Positions 1 through 9,370 are shown, counted from the first letter of the stretch. The stretch: DNA of 64,000 bases from Lachnospiraceae bacterium (GCA_910575775.1 CAJTEY010000001.1:372001-436000); one strand, 5' to 3'. The notes: generated by a model from the sequence alone, not told the origin. Numbers and translations are program-made.

Positions 1-1594
1 TTTTGTCCCCCGCCGCATATTTATAGACATGGGGAATCCGATAGGAAAAGTCCATCACATCCGGGTCAAGAATCGGGCATCTCGCCTCCAGTGAGTATTT
101 CATGGACGCGCGGTCCATCTTGCAGAGAATGTCCCCCGGCAGATAGGTGTCCATATCCAGAAGCATCCGGCAGATCTGCCAGTCGCTGACAGGATATGCG
201 CTCTCCATGGGATAATGCACCGGCAGGACACGCTGCACCTGGGACACCCCGCCCACCATAGCTCGCGCCATCCCCGGATAATTTCCCGCACCGAACTGTG
301 TCTTTGTCTCCCGGTTCCTGTTTCCAGCAATCACGCGCACCCTGAAGGGCAGCTTTTCCTCCAGGCAAAGCCGCCTTACCCCCGGCAGACCGCACAAACC
401 ATGCACCATGCCGCCCAGCATATCCAGCTTCTGCGCCTGGGCAACCTTCTCGTAAATATTGTAGCCGCAGTAAAACTCATCTCCACCGTCGCCGGAAAGA
501 GCCACCGTCACCTGCTCTCTGGCCAGTTTGCAGACCAGCATCGTCGGTATCTGGGACGGATCCGCAAATGGCTCATCATAATATTGGGGAATGCTCTCCA
601 CCATACGAAGCATGTCCGTCTCGTCAATCATCAGCTCCGTGTGAGACGTTCCCAGATAGTCAGCCACCGCTCTCGCATAAGGCGCCTCATTGTAATTATC
701 CTCGAAAAAGCCGATAGAAAATGTCTTTACAGACTCCGCAGAATGGGCCTGCGCCATCGCCGTCACCAGAGAGGAGTCATAGCCGCCGCTCAAAAAAGTC
801 CCAAGCGGCACATCCGCAATCATACGAAGAGACACCGCGCGCTGCAAAAGAGCTTTCAGCCGCTCCTTCGCCTCCCCGTAGCTTTTTACAGGCCGCTTCG
901 CCGCTTCCCCGTAAGCCTCCCGCACGCTCCAGTAATTCCATGTGCTGATCTGTCCATTCCGAAATCTGAGTATCGCGCCCGGCGCAAGCTTATAGACATT
1001 CTCATAGATGCTCTCCGGCGCATTGATATACTGCTGGTATAAGTAGCGCGAAAGCACGCCCCTGTCTATCCTTCCCCGGAAATCCGGGCAGGCCATAATC
1101 GGCTTCAGCTCCGACGCAAACACAAGCTCTTCCTGCTCATACCAATAATAGAGCGGTTTCTTGCCGATACGGTCACGGACCAGGTAAACCGCCTCCTCCT
1201 CTCTGTCAAAAAGAGCGATAGCAAACATACCGTTAAACCGGTTCACACAGGAAATGCCCCATTTTAAATAGGCGGCTATGATAACCTCCGTGTCGCAGTC
1301 CGACAGGAAGGGATAGTCCGCCAATTCCTCTCTCAGTTCTCTGAAATTATAAATTTCCCCATTAAAGACCGCAACAACCCGGTCATCCGCCGAGTGCATG
1401 GGCTGATGCCCCAAAGCAGAAAGATCCATAATGGAAAGCCTTCTCTGCGCAAACCCTGCCCGGTAACCGCCGGCCAGCTCGTAAACCTCTTCCCCGCTGT
1501 CGTTGGGGCCCCTGTGATACATCGTATCATTCATCTTTTTCAGCTGCCCAGGTGTGACCTCCCGTCTTCTGATGTATCCGCATATCCCACACAT
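1..1594 (-). CDS. asnB: Asparagine synthase (glutamine-hydrolysing) family amidotransferase, 3' end cut by window
   Basis: The protein starts MCGICGY, the N-terminal Cys nucleophile of class II glutamine amidotransferases, followed by the HRGPNDSG and FNGEIYN motifs of AsnB. TTGGAG lies 6 nt before the ATG. About 531 residues are in the window, covering the glutaminase domain and most of the synthetase domain; the family is usually 610-630 residues, so only the C-terminus is missing. Known chemistry is glutamine-dependent, ATP-driven amidation of a carboxylate. It is the last visible gene of an operon that also makes UDP-GalNAcA (wbpO, wbpP). By analogy with WbpS of Pseudomonas O-antigen clusters, I infer that it amidates a uronic acid rather than aspartate. 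A housekeeping asparagine synthetase is the alternative. Confidence 0.9.
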   Translation of the reverse strand, partial: MCGICGYIRRREVTPGQLKKMNDTMYHRGPNDSGEEVYELAGGYRAGFAQRRLSIMDLSALGHQPMHSADDRVVAVFNGEIYNFRELREELADYPFLSDCDTEVIIAAYLKWGISCVNRFNGMFAIALFDREEEAVYLVRDRIGKKPLYYWYEQEELVFASELKPIMACPDFRGRIDRGVLSRYLYQQYINAPESIYENVYKLAPGAILRFRNGQISTWNYWSVREAYGEAAKRPVKSYGEAKERLKALLQRAVSLRMIADVPLGTFLSGGYDSSLVTAMAQAHSAESVKTFSIGFFEDNYNEAPYARAVADYLGTSHTELMIDETDMLRMVESIPQYYDEPFADPSQIPTMLVCKLAREQVTVALSGDGGDEFYCGYNIYEKVAQAQKLDMLGGMVHGLCGLPGVRRLCLEEKLPFRVRVIAGNRNRETKTQFGAGNYPGMARAMVGGVSQVQRVLPVHYPMESAYPVSDWQICRMLLDMDTYLPGDILCKMDRASMKYSLEARCPILDPDVMDFSYRIPHVYKYAAGDK

Positions 1595-1667
1595 TACAAA
1601 CTCCAATCTGGAAAATGCCTGCTTTGTGCATTCTCCCACGCAAAATTCAGAGGTTCCTTTCGCGCCG

Positions 1668-2426
1668 TTATCTCACATTCTTGTTCATAAAGTATTCCCT
1701 GTATTCTCCAAAATCCTTACACTCATTGTCCACGGACTCCACCAGCTCTATATATTTCTCCTGCATCAGCGCCCGATAATTGTCGAAATTATCATACCCT
1801 TCTTTACACCATGCAAACGGATGCGTCAAAATCTGCACCTTGTCATGGCCCGTGATATTAGCCTCGTCCGGGTAACCGTAACGCCAGATATGGTTGGCGT
1901 CCGACATATATTTCACGTTCAATTTAGTATCGCTCGTTATTTTATCTGCATAGGTAAAAAATTCATCCTGATACGCATTGAGCAGACCATCCAGCTTGAT
2001 ATTCTCCCTTAGCACATCATTGGAAGGTCTGTGCACCGAAAATTCTGTGATGGCAAAGCCAAACATCTCGCTTAAAATATCAATTTCCATGCGGATGCGC
2101 TTCTTGATCTGTTCCATGTCTGTCATGCCATTTAAAGCAAAATGCAGACCGATCTGCTGGCCTCTCTCATGCATGTCCTTGATGATATCCATATTTTTAC
2201 GGGAAAGAATATTGTAAGAATTGTTTGTCCACTGGAAAAAGAAAGTAGAGGTAAAGTCCATGCTCTGCTCCACTTTGGCAAGCTGCCACGCTCTCTCCAC
2301 ACTGTACTCCACGTCATGGCGCATGATAATAAACGAATCCCGGCCGAACGCCTCCGCATAGCCGCACTGACGGCCTGTTGTCTTTATAATTCTGATGATT
2401 TCCCTGTAATCTTCAAATGAAAACAT
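1668..2426 (-). CDS. Polysaccharide-deacetylase-like (NodB/WbmS-type) protein
   Basis: 252 residues. I chose the ATG at 2426 because GGAGGG lies 4 nt before it; the frame stays open further upstream, but that part overlaps the preceding gene and reads as nonsense. RHDVE at residues 36-40 matches the RHDVD metal/catalytic motif of WbmS-like deacetylase homologues, and QIGLHF with His95 matches the second metal motif. Known members of the fold remove N- or O-acetyl groups from polysaccharide or act on nucleotide-linked precursors. There is no signal peptide, so a cytoplasmic substrate is more likely. It sits between a multipass membrane protein and the AsnB-like gene. The exact substrate cannot be read from sequence. 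Confidence 0.7.
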   Translation of the reverse strand: MFSFEDYREIIRIIKTTGRQCGYAEAFGRDSFIIMRHDVEYSVERAWQLAKVEQSMDFTSTFFFQWTNNSYNILSRKNMDIIKDMHERGQQIGLHFALNGMTDMEQIKKRIRMEIDILSEMFGFAITEFSVHRPSNDVLRENIKLDGLLNAYQDEFFTYADKITSDTKLNVKYMSDANHIWRYGYPDEANITGHDKVQILTHPFAWCKEGYDNFDNYRALMQEKYIELVESVDNECKDFGEYREYFMNKNVR

Positions 2427-2470
2427 ATTTCCCTCCGCTCTGAGGCATATGTACCCCTCTGCTTTTAGTA

Positions 2471-2479
2471 AGTTTACCA
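2471..2479 (-). promoter_or_regulatory. Possible extended -10 promoter element before the deacetylase-like gene
   Basis: On the minus strand the sequence reads TGTGGTAAACT, with TGG directly before a TAAACT hexamer, about 45 nt before the deacetylase-like start. The same TGTGGTAnACT pattern appears before three other transcription units in this window. No convincing -35 box is present at the right distance. It would allow internal initiation within the long operon. Confidence 0.3.
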
Positions 2480-2496
2480 CAATTTTTTTAAAACCG

Positions 2497-3957
2497 CTAC
2501 TGCGCACGCCGCACGGACTTTTTCCCGTAATATGCGGCAATGCCCTGATTGACCCAGCCTTTCTCGTCCTCGTCAATGTAAAAGCACTCAAAATCCTCGA
2601 TATATTCCGGCATTTCCAGCTCCACATCCTCCTCCGGGCAGGTAGCCAGATAGTCGTAGATCGCCGTACATTTTTCATAGTAGTCCCTGTAGCTTCCGTT
2701 ATGCACATAGCGGGCCACACGATAGAGAGGCAGTTCCTCCACGGTCAGCGGCGTAACGATGAGCGCCGTCAGACAAATGTAGAGCAATACCGTGACCGTG
2801 TGTCCATCCGACGACAGACCCCAAAGTCTGTGACAACAGACGCCAAGAAACAGCGCCAGATTCAGAAACGAAATCACCAGGGCCGTGTCTATTATAAAAT
2901 AACATCTGTTTGGCACATAATACCCGCCATAGCCGAGCGCCACCGGAAAGTATGCCACAAGTCCCGCAGGAAGCGCAAACACCGCAGCAACACCATATTC
3001 CCGCAATGCGATCCGGCATCTTCCCGACAAATACACGCCAGCCGCTATCATCACAAGAAATACCAGTCCGAGCATGGTCTCCCGAAACAGTCTTCCCGAC
3101 TCCTCCGCAAACATGCGCGCAGTATAAGCTATCGCCTGTCCGAAATGCAGGCCGGCTCCCGCCGTTCCGTCATGTCTGGAAAAATTGCCAGGTGCAGCCG
3201 CATTGATCAGCGCACCGGCAAAGCCTGCCGCAAAGACAGCGAGATGATATCGTGAAACTTTTCCCGTGGAAAGGAAAAACACCGCCGTCAGCATCAGCGC
3301 CATATAACAGCCAAGCCCCGCAACCGCCAGCGATCCGCCGGATGACAGAAACAGGAGAACCGCCGCAATTCCCACGCAGACTTTTTTCCCACGGGAACTG
3401 CTCTCCTTCTTACTTATAAAAAGAAACAGCGTCAAGGCAATGAGCATAAGCGAAAAAGGCATACTGTACGCCACCGCCCCCGAAAACCAGAAATAGATCT
3501 CCGCATAGACGTCCGCATTCACCACTGACAAAAAGAAAAGCGTGAGAATCACCGCTTTAAACGGCATAAGGTTCTTCGCCGCGTCTGCCGTCTGGAAAAA
3601 GGAAAGCCCGGCCCACAAAAGAACCGCCAGCGAAACAAGAAACAGCAATGCGTTTCCCACCATAACAGCCCTAAGCTGCGGCAGACCAAAATTGTTGATC
3701 GGCGAGAGAAACGCCTGCAAAAACATGGAAAACCACGTGCCCTGCCAGTCCATGTACAGATCCTGCACATACAGAAGAGACGCCGCAAAATACTGCGGCA
3801 GCGAGACATGAAACGCTCCCACCCGCACGCCGTGGGTAAAATCATCCCCGCTGAAAACGGTGTAACCCGCCCCCACAGAAAAAACAACTATAACAACCGT
3901 TATTACAATAGCACACGCTATTGTAAGCAGAATTTCCGCCGCTCTTTTTCCTCTCAC
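2497..3957 (-). CDS. Multipass membrane protein, DUF6056-like / GT-C-like
   Basis: About 486 residues with roughly ten hydrophobic segments, then a soluble C-terminal tail of about 70 residues. I prefer the GTG start at 3957 because GGAGGA lies 5 nt before it; an in-frame ATG at 3987 has no ribosome site. After the first membrane segment comes SGDDFTHG (Asp38-Asp39). An acidic pair in the first extracytoplasmic loop is typical of GT-C polyprenyl-phosphosugar transferases. The segment around DWQGTWFSMF resembles DUF6056 proteins. I infer a membrane glycosyltransferase or a related polysaccharide-modifying protein acting outside the membrane; no activity has been shown for the family as far as I know. 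Confidence 0.6.
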   Translation of the reverse strand: MRGKRAAEILLTIACAIVITVVIVVFSVGAGYTVFSGDDFTHGVRVGAFHVSLPQYFAASLLYVQDLYMDWQGTWFSMFLQAFLSPINNFGLPQLRAVMVGNALLFLVSLAVLLWAGLSFFQTADAAKNLMPFKAVILTLFFLSVVNADVYAEIYFWFSGAVAYSMPFSLMLIALTLFLFISKKESSSRGKKVCVGIAAVLLFLSSGGSLAVAGLGCYMALMLTAVFFLSTGKVSRYHLAVFAAGFAGALINAAAPGNFSRHDGTAGAGLHFGQAIAYTARMFAEESGRLFRETMLGLVFLVMIAAGVYLSGRCRIALREYGVAAVFALPAGLVAYFPVALGYGGYYVPNRCYFIIDTALVISFLNLALFLGVCCHRLWGLSSDGHTVTVLLYICLTALIVTPLTVEELPLYRVARYVHNGSYRDYYEKCTAIYDYLATCPEEDVELEMPEYIEDFECFYIDEDEKGWVNQGIAAYYGKKSVRRAQ

Positions 3958-3999
3958 GCGAGTCCTCCATTCTCCCGGGAATCCCAAAAGGCGCCCACA

Positions 4000-5580
4000 C
4001 TAGAAGCTTTGATACAAAAAAGCTGCCGTGTCATAACTTCCTCCATAAATCCCCGTAATCAATAAAAGCAGCACCACACCGTAATAACAACACCATCTCA
4101 GCACCATCGGACTTTCCGTCAGCATGCGCCGCACATCCTTACCCCGTTCCTCGCATACCGAAACTGCCAGCCACAGCAGGCAGGCTGCCGCCAACAGCAA
4201 AAACCCGTACTTGCTGATTCCGCAGGACGTCACCTGCAGGATTCCTTCTTTCAACCGAAAATCCATGAAAAGCGCCCGATAAATCTCCCCTGCCTGAGAA
4301 AGGCTTTCCGAACGGATCAGCACATCCGCCACAAACACGATGAGCCACGTCCTTGCCATGGCAAAGAAGCCGTAACCTTTTCCTTCCTTTATATGGAGTT
4401 TTTCCTTCCATACACCGTACTGTGCTTCCAATACGAGGGACACACACATAATCACGCCGTAATAGACGCCCCAGAGAAGATAACTCGCAGTTCTGCCGTG
4501 CCACATACCCGTCAGCAGCCAGACCAGCATTGTCCCGATGATACCCGTCACATGCTTTCCAGACCCGGGCCATCTCTTTTTCGCGTTTTTGGCAATTTTC
4601 CGCCCCGTCCCGGACATGACAAAGGAGAACATCACATAATCCTTAAACCAGGTTCCGAGCGTAATGTGCCATCTGCGCCAAAATTCCGCCACAGACTTTG
4701 AGAAATAGGGCCTTTTGAAGTTCTCCGGCAAAGAAATGTCAAAGGTTTCACTGACTCCCAGCGCCATGTCCATATACCCCGAAAAATCCGCGTAGAGCTG
4801 TAACATATAAAGAACCACCGCCAGCGCATAAATGCTTCCCGGGAATCCACCTCCGGCGCCCCCGAACACATTTCCCACAAAGAGATTGATCCGATCCGCA
4901 ATCACCAGCTTTTTGAACGCGCCCCAGACAAACCGCTGCACGCCGGAGAGCATGCGTTCAAAGTCAAATTTGTGCTCCCGTTCCAATTCTCCCTGCAATT
5001 TCCCATAGCGGTTAAAAGGCCCCTGCGTGATCGCCGGAAAATAAGCCAGAAACAGGAAGAATCTGATCGGATTTTCCTGTGCCGGACACTGTTCCCGTCC
5101 CACATCCACCACATAGCCGATTGCCGTCAGCGTATAGAAGGAGATCCCCAAAGGCATCACTACCCGGGAAAAAAATGCATCACCCAAGGGCGTAATCAGC
5201 CCCATCTCCTGCAAAAAAGGCAAAATCACCACCATATATTTCGTGCAGAGCAAAGTGCCAAGGCCCAACACAAAATAAAGGATTTGAACGCGTTTTCTGC
5301 GCCTCTCAAATCCCACCTTCACTGCCTTTTTGCGCTCTTTGTCCGCAAGAACCGAAAGCGCCGTTTTCTGTGCCTCCAGACTGCGCTTTAAATACAGGCC
5401 ACACGCATACGCGCCTGCCCCCGTGAGTAAAAGCCCGATCGGCAGCCCGCCCGTGCCGGCCACGTAAAACAGGCCGCTTGCCACGGCCAGAATCACCCAC
5501 TGGCGCTTTTTCGGCACCAGATAGTAGAGGGCAAAGGAAATCACCCACAATATTACAAAATTGGCTGACAAAAACTGCAT
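4000..5580 (-). CDS. MBOAT family O-acyltransferase (DltB/AlgI-like)
   Basis: 526 residues, multipass. It carries the MBOAT signature: LYADFSGYMDMALG, then ENFKRPYF and FWRRWHITLGTWF, and later MWHG with the invariant His (near residue 365). GGAGGAG precedes the ATG. DltB and AlgI proteins take an acyl group from a cytoplasmic carrier and pass it across the membrane to a polymer. Here the gene lies directly after a carrier protein, a formyltransferase, an adenylation enzyme and an SGNH protein, which together mirror the DltA-B-C-D set. I infer that it transfers the acyl group loaded on the neighbouring carrier protein to a surface glycan, with the SGNH protein as partner. Confidence 0.9.
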   Translation of the reverse strand: MQFLSANFVILWVISFALYYLVPKKRQWVILAVASGLFYVAGTGGLPIGLLLTGAGAYACGLYLKRSLEAQKTALSVLADKERKKAVKVGFERRRKRVQILYFVLGLGTLLCTKYMVVILPFLQEMGLITPLGDAFFSRVVMPLGISFYTLTAIGYVVDVGREQCPAQENPIRFFLFLAYFPAITQGPFNRYGKLQGELEREHKFDFERMLSGVQRFVWGAFKKLVIADRINLFVGNVFGGAGGGFPGSIYALAVVLYMLQLYADFSGYMDMALGVSETFDISLPENFKRPYFSKSVAEFWRRWHITLGTWFKDYVMFSFVMSGTGRKIAKNAKKRWPGSGKHVTGIIGTMLVWLLTGMWHGRTASYLLWGVYYGVIMCVSLVLEAQYGVWKEKLHIKEGKGYGFFAMARTWLIVFVADVLIRSESLSQAGEIYRALFMDFRLKEGILQVTSCGISKYGFLLLAAACLLWLAVSVCEERGKDVRRMLTESPMVLRWCCYYGVVLLLLITGIYGGSYDTAAFLYQSF

Positions 5581-5625
5581 ATACTCCTCCGCGCAGAAAA
5601 TACCGCCATTCAGGCATTCTCCTTG

Positions 5626-5856
5626 CTACTCTTCTACCAACCGTGCCACCAGCTCTATGATCGCTTCTTTGTTTCTGAAGTTCTCCGCCACTACATATTT
5701 CGCATCGATTTCAATATCAAAGGCGTCCTCCAGTTCACTCACAACATTGATCACCGTAAAGGAGTCAATCACGCCCTCCTCCATCATATTGTCGCCCGCA
5801 TAACTGAGAGCTTCCTCGCAGTACTCTTCCAATATTTCCAATACCTTTTCTTCCAT
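5626..5856 (-). CDS. Acyl/peptidyl carrier protein (DltC-like)
   Basis: 76 residues starting MEEKVLEIL, preceded by AGGAAAGG at good spacing; an in-frame ATG 27 nt upstream lacks a ribosome site. The protein is acidic, and GVIDSF places the phosphopantetheine-accepting serine at Ser32, with the usual helix after it. Size and acidity fit DltC or a stand-alone PCP. It sits between the MBOAT and the formyltransferase/adenylation pair, so it is most likely loaded by the adenylation enzyme and serves as donor for the MBOAT. A fatty-acid carrier is possible but less likely given this neighbourhood. Confidence 0.88.
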   Translation of the reverse strand: MEEKVLEILEEYCEEALSYAGDNMMEEGVIDSFTVINVVSELEDAFDIEIDAKYVVAENFRNKEAIIELVARLVEE

Positions 5857-5918
5857 AATTGCTATCCTTTCCTGATCGATCATAAACCTCTTATATCGCG
5901 TCCATATACATCCCGGAA

Positions 5919-6776
5919 CTATAACGGTCGATATTTTATTTTCAGCAAATCCCCGTCCGGCAGCGGCAGATAAAGCAGCCCCGCCCCCTCTTGTCTTTTC
6001 TCCGGGACAATCTTCCGATACCGCAAAACTTCCGCGCGCACGCCTCCTATTTCCATCTGCAGCGGCGGAAAGATCCCGCTTTTCCCGTAATCCACGCTGC
6101 GCAGCAGGCGGTACACCTTCTCTTCCGGCTCACTCAAATCCAGAAACCCGTCCCCCGGTATCTCAAAAGAGCGGTACATCCGCCTATCCGGCGAAAACCT
6201 CTGCGGCCTCGCTGCGGCATTTTTCTGCAAAACGGAATCGAAGCACTCGTAAAATCCCTCGCACGCCAGATCCATCAACGCTTCCGTCAGTTCGTAAGCT
6301 TTCATATCCGGGCCGATCTCACAGCTTTTCTGGATAATGATACCGCCTTCGTCCACCCCTGCCGTCACATAATGCCAGGTGATGCCCGTCCGCTCTTCGC
6401 CCCGATAAATGACCCAGCTCGGCGCATTTCTTCCGGGATATTCCGGCAGCAGCGCATTGTGAAAGTTGATGATTGTAATATTCTCCCGTTCCACCAACGC
6501 CGCCGGAAACAGGAAATTGTTACTGGCGGAGACAATCAGTGTTTTCTCCTGTATTTCTGCGAGATAAGCGCCAAGCGCCCGCTTATCCGGCATGGACGCG
6601 AAGGGAATGCCCCTCTCTTCGCAGATCTGCCTCGTGACACCCAGCGCATGCGGCTCATGCTCGATAAATTCGAGTTCATAGCCATAATCCGTCCGTCGAA
6701 CGTCCGTATATTTCAGTATTTCCCCGGTGGCTTTCCCGTAACCGATCACCACGACTTTCTCAAAATCCGTTCTCAT
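5919..6776 (-). CDS. Formyltransferase family protein (N10-formyl-THF dependent), embedded in a Dlt-like set
   Basis: 285 residues. INFHNALLPEYPGRNAPSW followed by GVDEGG gives the full formyltransferase triad: Asn104, His106 and Asp142. The C-terminal 90 residues look like the OB-fold Formyl_trans_C domain. The start overlaps the stop of the adenylation enzyme by ATGA, so the two are translated together. Known relatives are methionyl-tRNA formyltransferase, sugar N-formyltransferases (ArnA_N, VioF) and the F domain of the gramicidin synthetase LgrA, which formylates an aminoacyl-PCP. Position next to adenylation enzyme and carrier protein favours the LgrA-like role. A nucleotide-sugar substrate remains possible. 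Confidence 0.82.
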   Translation of the reverse strand: MRTDFEKVVVIGYGKATGEILKYTDVRRTDYGYELEFIEHEPHALGVTRQICEERGIPFASMPDKRALGAYLAEIQEKTLIVSASNNFLFPAALVERENITIINFHNALLPEYPGRNAPSWVIYRGEERTGITWHYVTAGVDEGGIIIQKSCEIGPDMKAYELTEALMDLACEGFYECFDSVLQKNAAARPQRFSPDRRMYRSFEIPGDGFLDLSEPEEKVYRLLRSVDYGKSGIFPPLQMEIGGVRAEVLRYRKIVPEKRQEGAGLLYLPLPDGDLLKIKYRPL

Positions 6777-8284
6777 TTCGCGATATATTCCTTCAATTTC
6801 ACCCGGTCAATTTTTCCGTTGGCATTGATCGGCATTTTCTCCACACGGACCACCTTATTCGGCAGCATGTATTCCGGCAGCAGGTGAGAAATTTTTTCGT
6901 TGATATACGCTTTCTCCAGCTCCTCCTCGATAAAAAGCACGATCTTTTGCCGCTTCTCGTCATAGAGACAGCAATTCAAAGAAATCTCCGGCAGCGAAGA
7001 CACCGCCGTCTCAATCTCTCCCAGCTCGATCCTGTGCCCCATATGCTTGATCTGGAAATCTTTTCGTGAGAGATAAATGATCTCCCCGCGCTCGTTATAT
7101 TTCACAACATCCCCCGTCCGATAAATCAGTTCCGGCACCGCCTGATTCAGAGGATTCTGCACAAACGCCTCCTTCGTTTTCTCCGGGTTCTTATAGTATC
7201 CCATGGACAGGGATGTGCCTCTGACACAGAGTTCCCCCGGCTCCTCCCCTGTCACCGGTTCATTCTCCTCATTCAAAACGAGAATATCCGTGTTCGGCAT
7301 GGGAAATCCGATCGGAAGCGGCTCCTCGTCTGAAAATTCACGGTCTACTATATAATAGGTGCAAGCGTCCGTGATCTCCGTTGGCCCGTACAGATTGGCG
7401 TACTGCACATCCGGCAGGAATCTGCGCCACACGTTGAGCTGCTTATTCGGCATCACCTCGCCGCAGAACAGCACGCGCCGCAGCGTGTCCGACAAATCCA
7501 CGTTCTTAAATGCCTTGAGCTTCGCCACCACAATGAGCGCCGAGGGAACCCAGAAAATGGTATTGATTTTCTTTTCCTTCAAGTATTCCAGAAGCAAAAC
7601 CGGCTGGGCAAAAAGCGTTTTCGGGATAATATAAGTCGTCGCACCCGTTTTCAGGGTACTGTAAATGTCTAAAATGGAATTGTCAAAATAAAACGGCGCC
7701 TGGTTGCCAAGGCTGTCCTTCTCCGTGATGTCAAAAGTTTCCGTCACCCAGTCAATGTAGTCGATCACCGCCCGGTGGTTGATCGTCACGCCCTTTGGCA
7801 CACCCGTGGACCCAGACGTGAACAGCACATACAGAAGATCAGTGTCAATGCCCTTCCCTCTCGCCGCTTCCAAGGCATCATCCTGCACATCGGACACCAA
7901 AACCTCCTCCAACAGCAGAAACTCCCCCTTGTAATCATACGCCGAAAAGACTTCACGCAAGGTTCCTGTGGTGATCACCACGGCTGGCTCCAGCACTTCC
8001 AGAATCTTGTTGACACGACTTCCCGGCATATCCACATCAATGGGGGAATAAAAATTACAGCTATAGGCCGCCCCCATAAAGGAGACAAGCACATCCACAC
8101 CCTTTTCCAAAAAAATGGCAACAGGTTTCTTAAAGAGTCCTCTCTGCGTCAGCTCACTGGCAATAGCCCTGGCCTGCGCCCGCAATTCGCTGAAAGTAAT
8201 TTCCTTATTCTCATCCGCATAGGCCGTTTTATCGGGGAAACGCGCCGCCGTCTCATCCAGCCAGTAGGTAACGTTCGCTTTCAT
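6773..8284 (-). CDS. Amino-acid adenylation enzyme (DltA/NRPS A-domain-like AMP ligase)
   Basis: 503 residues, the normal length of a stand-alone A domain. Core motifs are intact: LFTSGSTGVPKG (A3, about 154-165), NLYGPTE (A5, about 297-303), YRTGD (A7) and NANGKIDR with the catalytic Lys near the C-terminus (A10). FYFDNS in core A4 carries Asp201, the residue that binds the alpha-amino group in amino-acid-activating domains, so an amino acid is the likely substrate. GAGAGGATAAA precedes the ATG. It should activate its substrate as an acyl-adenylate and load the carrier protein at 5626-5856. It is coupled by ATGA overlap to the formyltransferase. The exact amino acid cannot be told reliably by eye. 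Confidence 0.9.
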   Translation of the reverse strand: MKANVTYWLDETAARFPDKTAYADENKEITFSELRAQARAIASELTQRGLFKKPVAIFLEKGVDVLVSFMGAAYSCNFYSPIDVDMPGSRVNKILEVLEPAVVITTGTLREVFSAYDYKGEFLLLEEVLVSDVQDDALEAARGKGIDTDLLYVLFTSGSTGVPKGVTINHRAVIDYIDWVTETFDITEKDSLGNQAPFYFDNSILDIYSTLKTGATTYIIPKTLFAQPVLLLEYLKEKKINTIFWVPSALIVVAKLKAFKNVDLSDTLRRVLFCGEVMPNKQLNVWRRFLPDVQYANLYGPTEITDACTYYIVDREFSDEEPLPIGFPMPNTDILVLNEENEPVTGEEPGELCVRGTSLSMGYYKNPEKTKEAFVQNPLNQAVPELIYRTGDVVKYNERGEIIYLSRKDFQIKHMGHRIELGEIETAVSSLPEISLNCCLYDEKRQKIVLFIEEELEKAYINEKISHLLPEYMLPNKVVRVEKMPINANGKIDRVKLKEYIAK

Positions 8285-8293
8285 TTTATCCTC

Positions 8294-9370
8294 TCATCTC
8301 GCCGGAATCACGGGATAATAAGTATCCGCCGTCTTTTCCGTCTTTACATGATACACATCATACAGATCAGCCATTTCCAGACCGCATCCCTCTGGATCGT
8401 AGGAGCCGTAGAGCGCAATCCCTTTCTCTGCCGCCAGGTTTTTCACCTTCTCCTCCACATCCAGCGTGATCTGAAAAGCGTCCTCAGATTCTATGTAATT
8501 ATACATCATGGGCGAATAGGGTGGCAAGTATAAAATAACCTCCACGCCCGCGTCCAGCAGATAGTCAATCATCCGCGAAAACCGCCGGAAATGATGCCCG
8601 TCTATCTCCTCGTAATCGGTCATGCGATAGACCACATGCTCTTCCATGGCCTGTCTCGTCATCTCCTCCACGTCCGCAGGACTTACCTCTCGAAGCTCAC
8701 GCTGATAGCTGACACTTCCGTCAGAATGTTTGAGATAGCCTTCCGTCTCCCATTCATCCGTGTAGGAAACGGCAAACCGCTTTCGTTCGGGAAGCAGGGT
8801 GACGTTATAGCGGAAATAATCGAAAGAGAGCGCTTTGCTAAACTCCCTTCCGGTATTTTTATCTGGATTTGCCTGATCTGGAGACAGTTTGCCGTCCAGG
8901 GTCAGCATCATATAATTGGCATGGCTTTCCAATTCTTTCCACTTCTCGTTGTCGTGGCTTTTGTTAAAGAGAAAGGCGTCCACACCGATCACCGCAGTCT
9001 CCGGCAGTTTCCCCTCCGAGACCAGAATGCCCGCCACCGCCAGAAGATCGTAAATCGTTGCTTCGGACAGTCCCGCATTGTAGAAAGAATCCGTGTCAAA
9101 CATCGTTCTCTCGAAGGTGTACACACGGCTGGAGCCAAGCGCCATAATCTGCGGCGCCTTCTCCATCCCGGTTAATCGCGCCGCCAGAAGATTCCTGTCA
9201 TTGTAATCGGATTCCTCCAGACCTTCCACGTTCTTCCCCGCCGCCATCTGTGCGGCGATCTCGTCGTAAGTGACACGCAGGAGCGCGTAGGAATCCACAT
9301 ACCAGTTAACCCATCCTATGAAAAGAAACAGCGGCAAAAGAAAGAGAACCGCTTTCAACCATTTTTTCAT
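8294..9370 (-). CDS. Membrane-anchored SGNH-like (DltD/AlgJ-type) protein
   Basis: 358 residues with an N-terminal membrane segment (about 5-25) that would anchor the rest outside the cell. MALGSSRVYTF puts the nucleophile serine of SGNH hydrolases at about 80-81, and DLYDVYHVK near the C-terminus supplies the Asp-x-x-His pair. DltD, AlgJ and AlgX-type proteins with this fold work with an MBOAT to deliver or transfer acyl groups. The start overlaps the DUF6020-like stop by ATGA, and the gene sits 9 nt before the adenylation gene, completing a Dlt-like four-component set. Overall identity to DltD is not obvious, so the family name is a fold-level call. Confidence 0.7.
   Translation of the reverse strand: MKKWLKAVLFLLPLFLFIGWVNWYVDSYALLRVTYDEIAAQMAAGKNVEGLEESDYNDRNLLAARLTGMEKAPQIMALGSSRVYTFERTMFDTDSFYNAGLSEATIYDLLAVAGILVSEGKLPETAVIGVDAFLFNKSHDNEKWKELESHANYMMLTLDGKLSPDQANPDKNTGREFSKALSFDYFRYNVTLLPERKRFAVSYTDEWETEGYLKHSDGSVSYQRELREVSPADVEEMTRQAMEEHVVYRMTDYEEIDGHHFRRFSRMIDYLLDAGVEVILYLPPYSPMMYNYIESEDAFQITLDVEEKVKNLAAEKGIALYGSYDPEGCGLEMADLYDVYHVKTEKTADTYYPVIPAR

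Noticed and set aside
2427-2720. 98-codon N-terminal extension of the deacetylase-like protein
   Set aside because: It lies in another frame of the preceding membrane-protein gene; a good ribosome site sits before ATG 2426.
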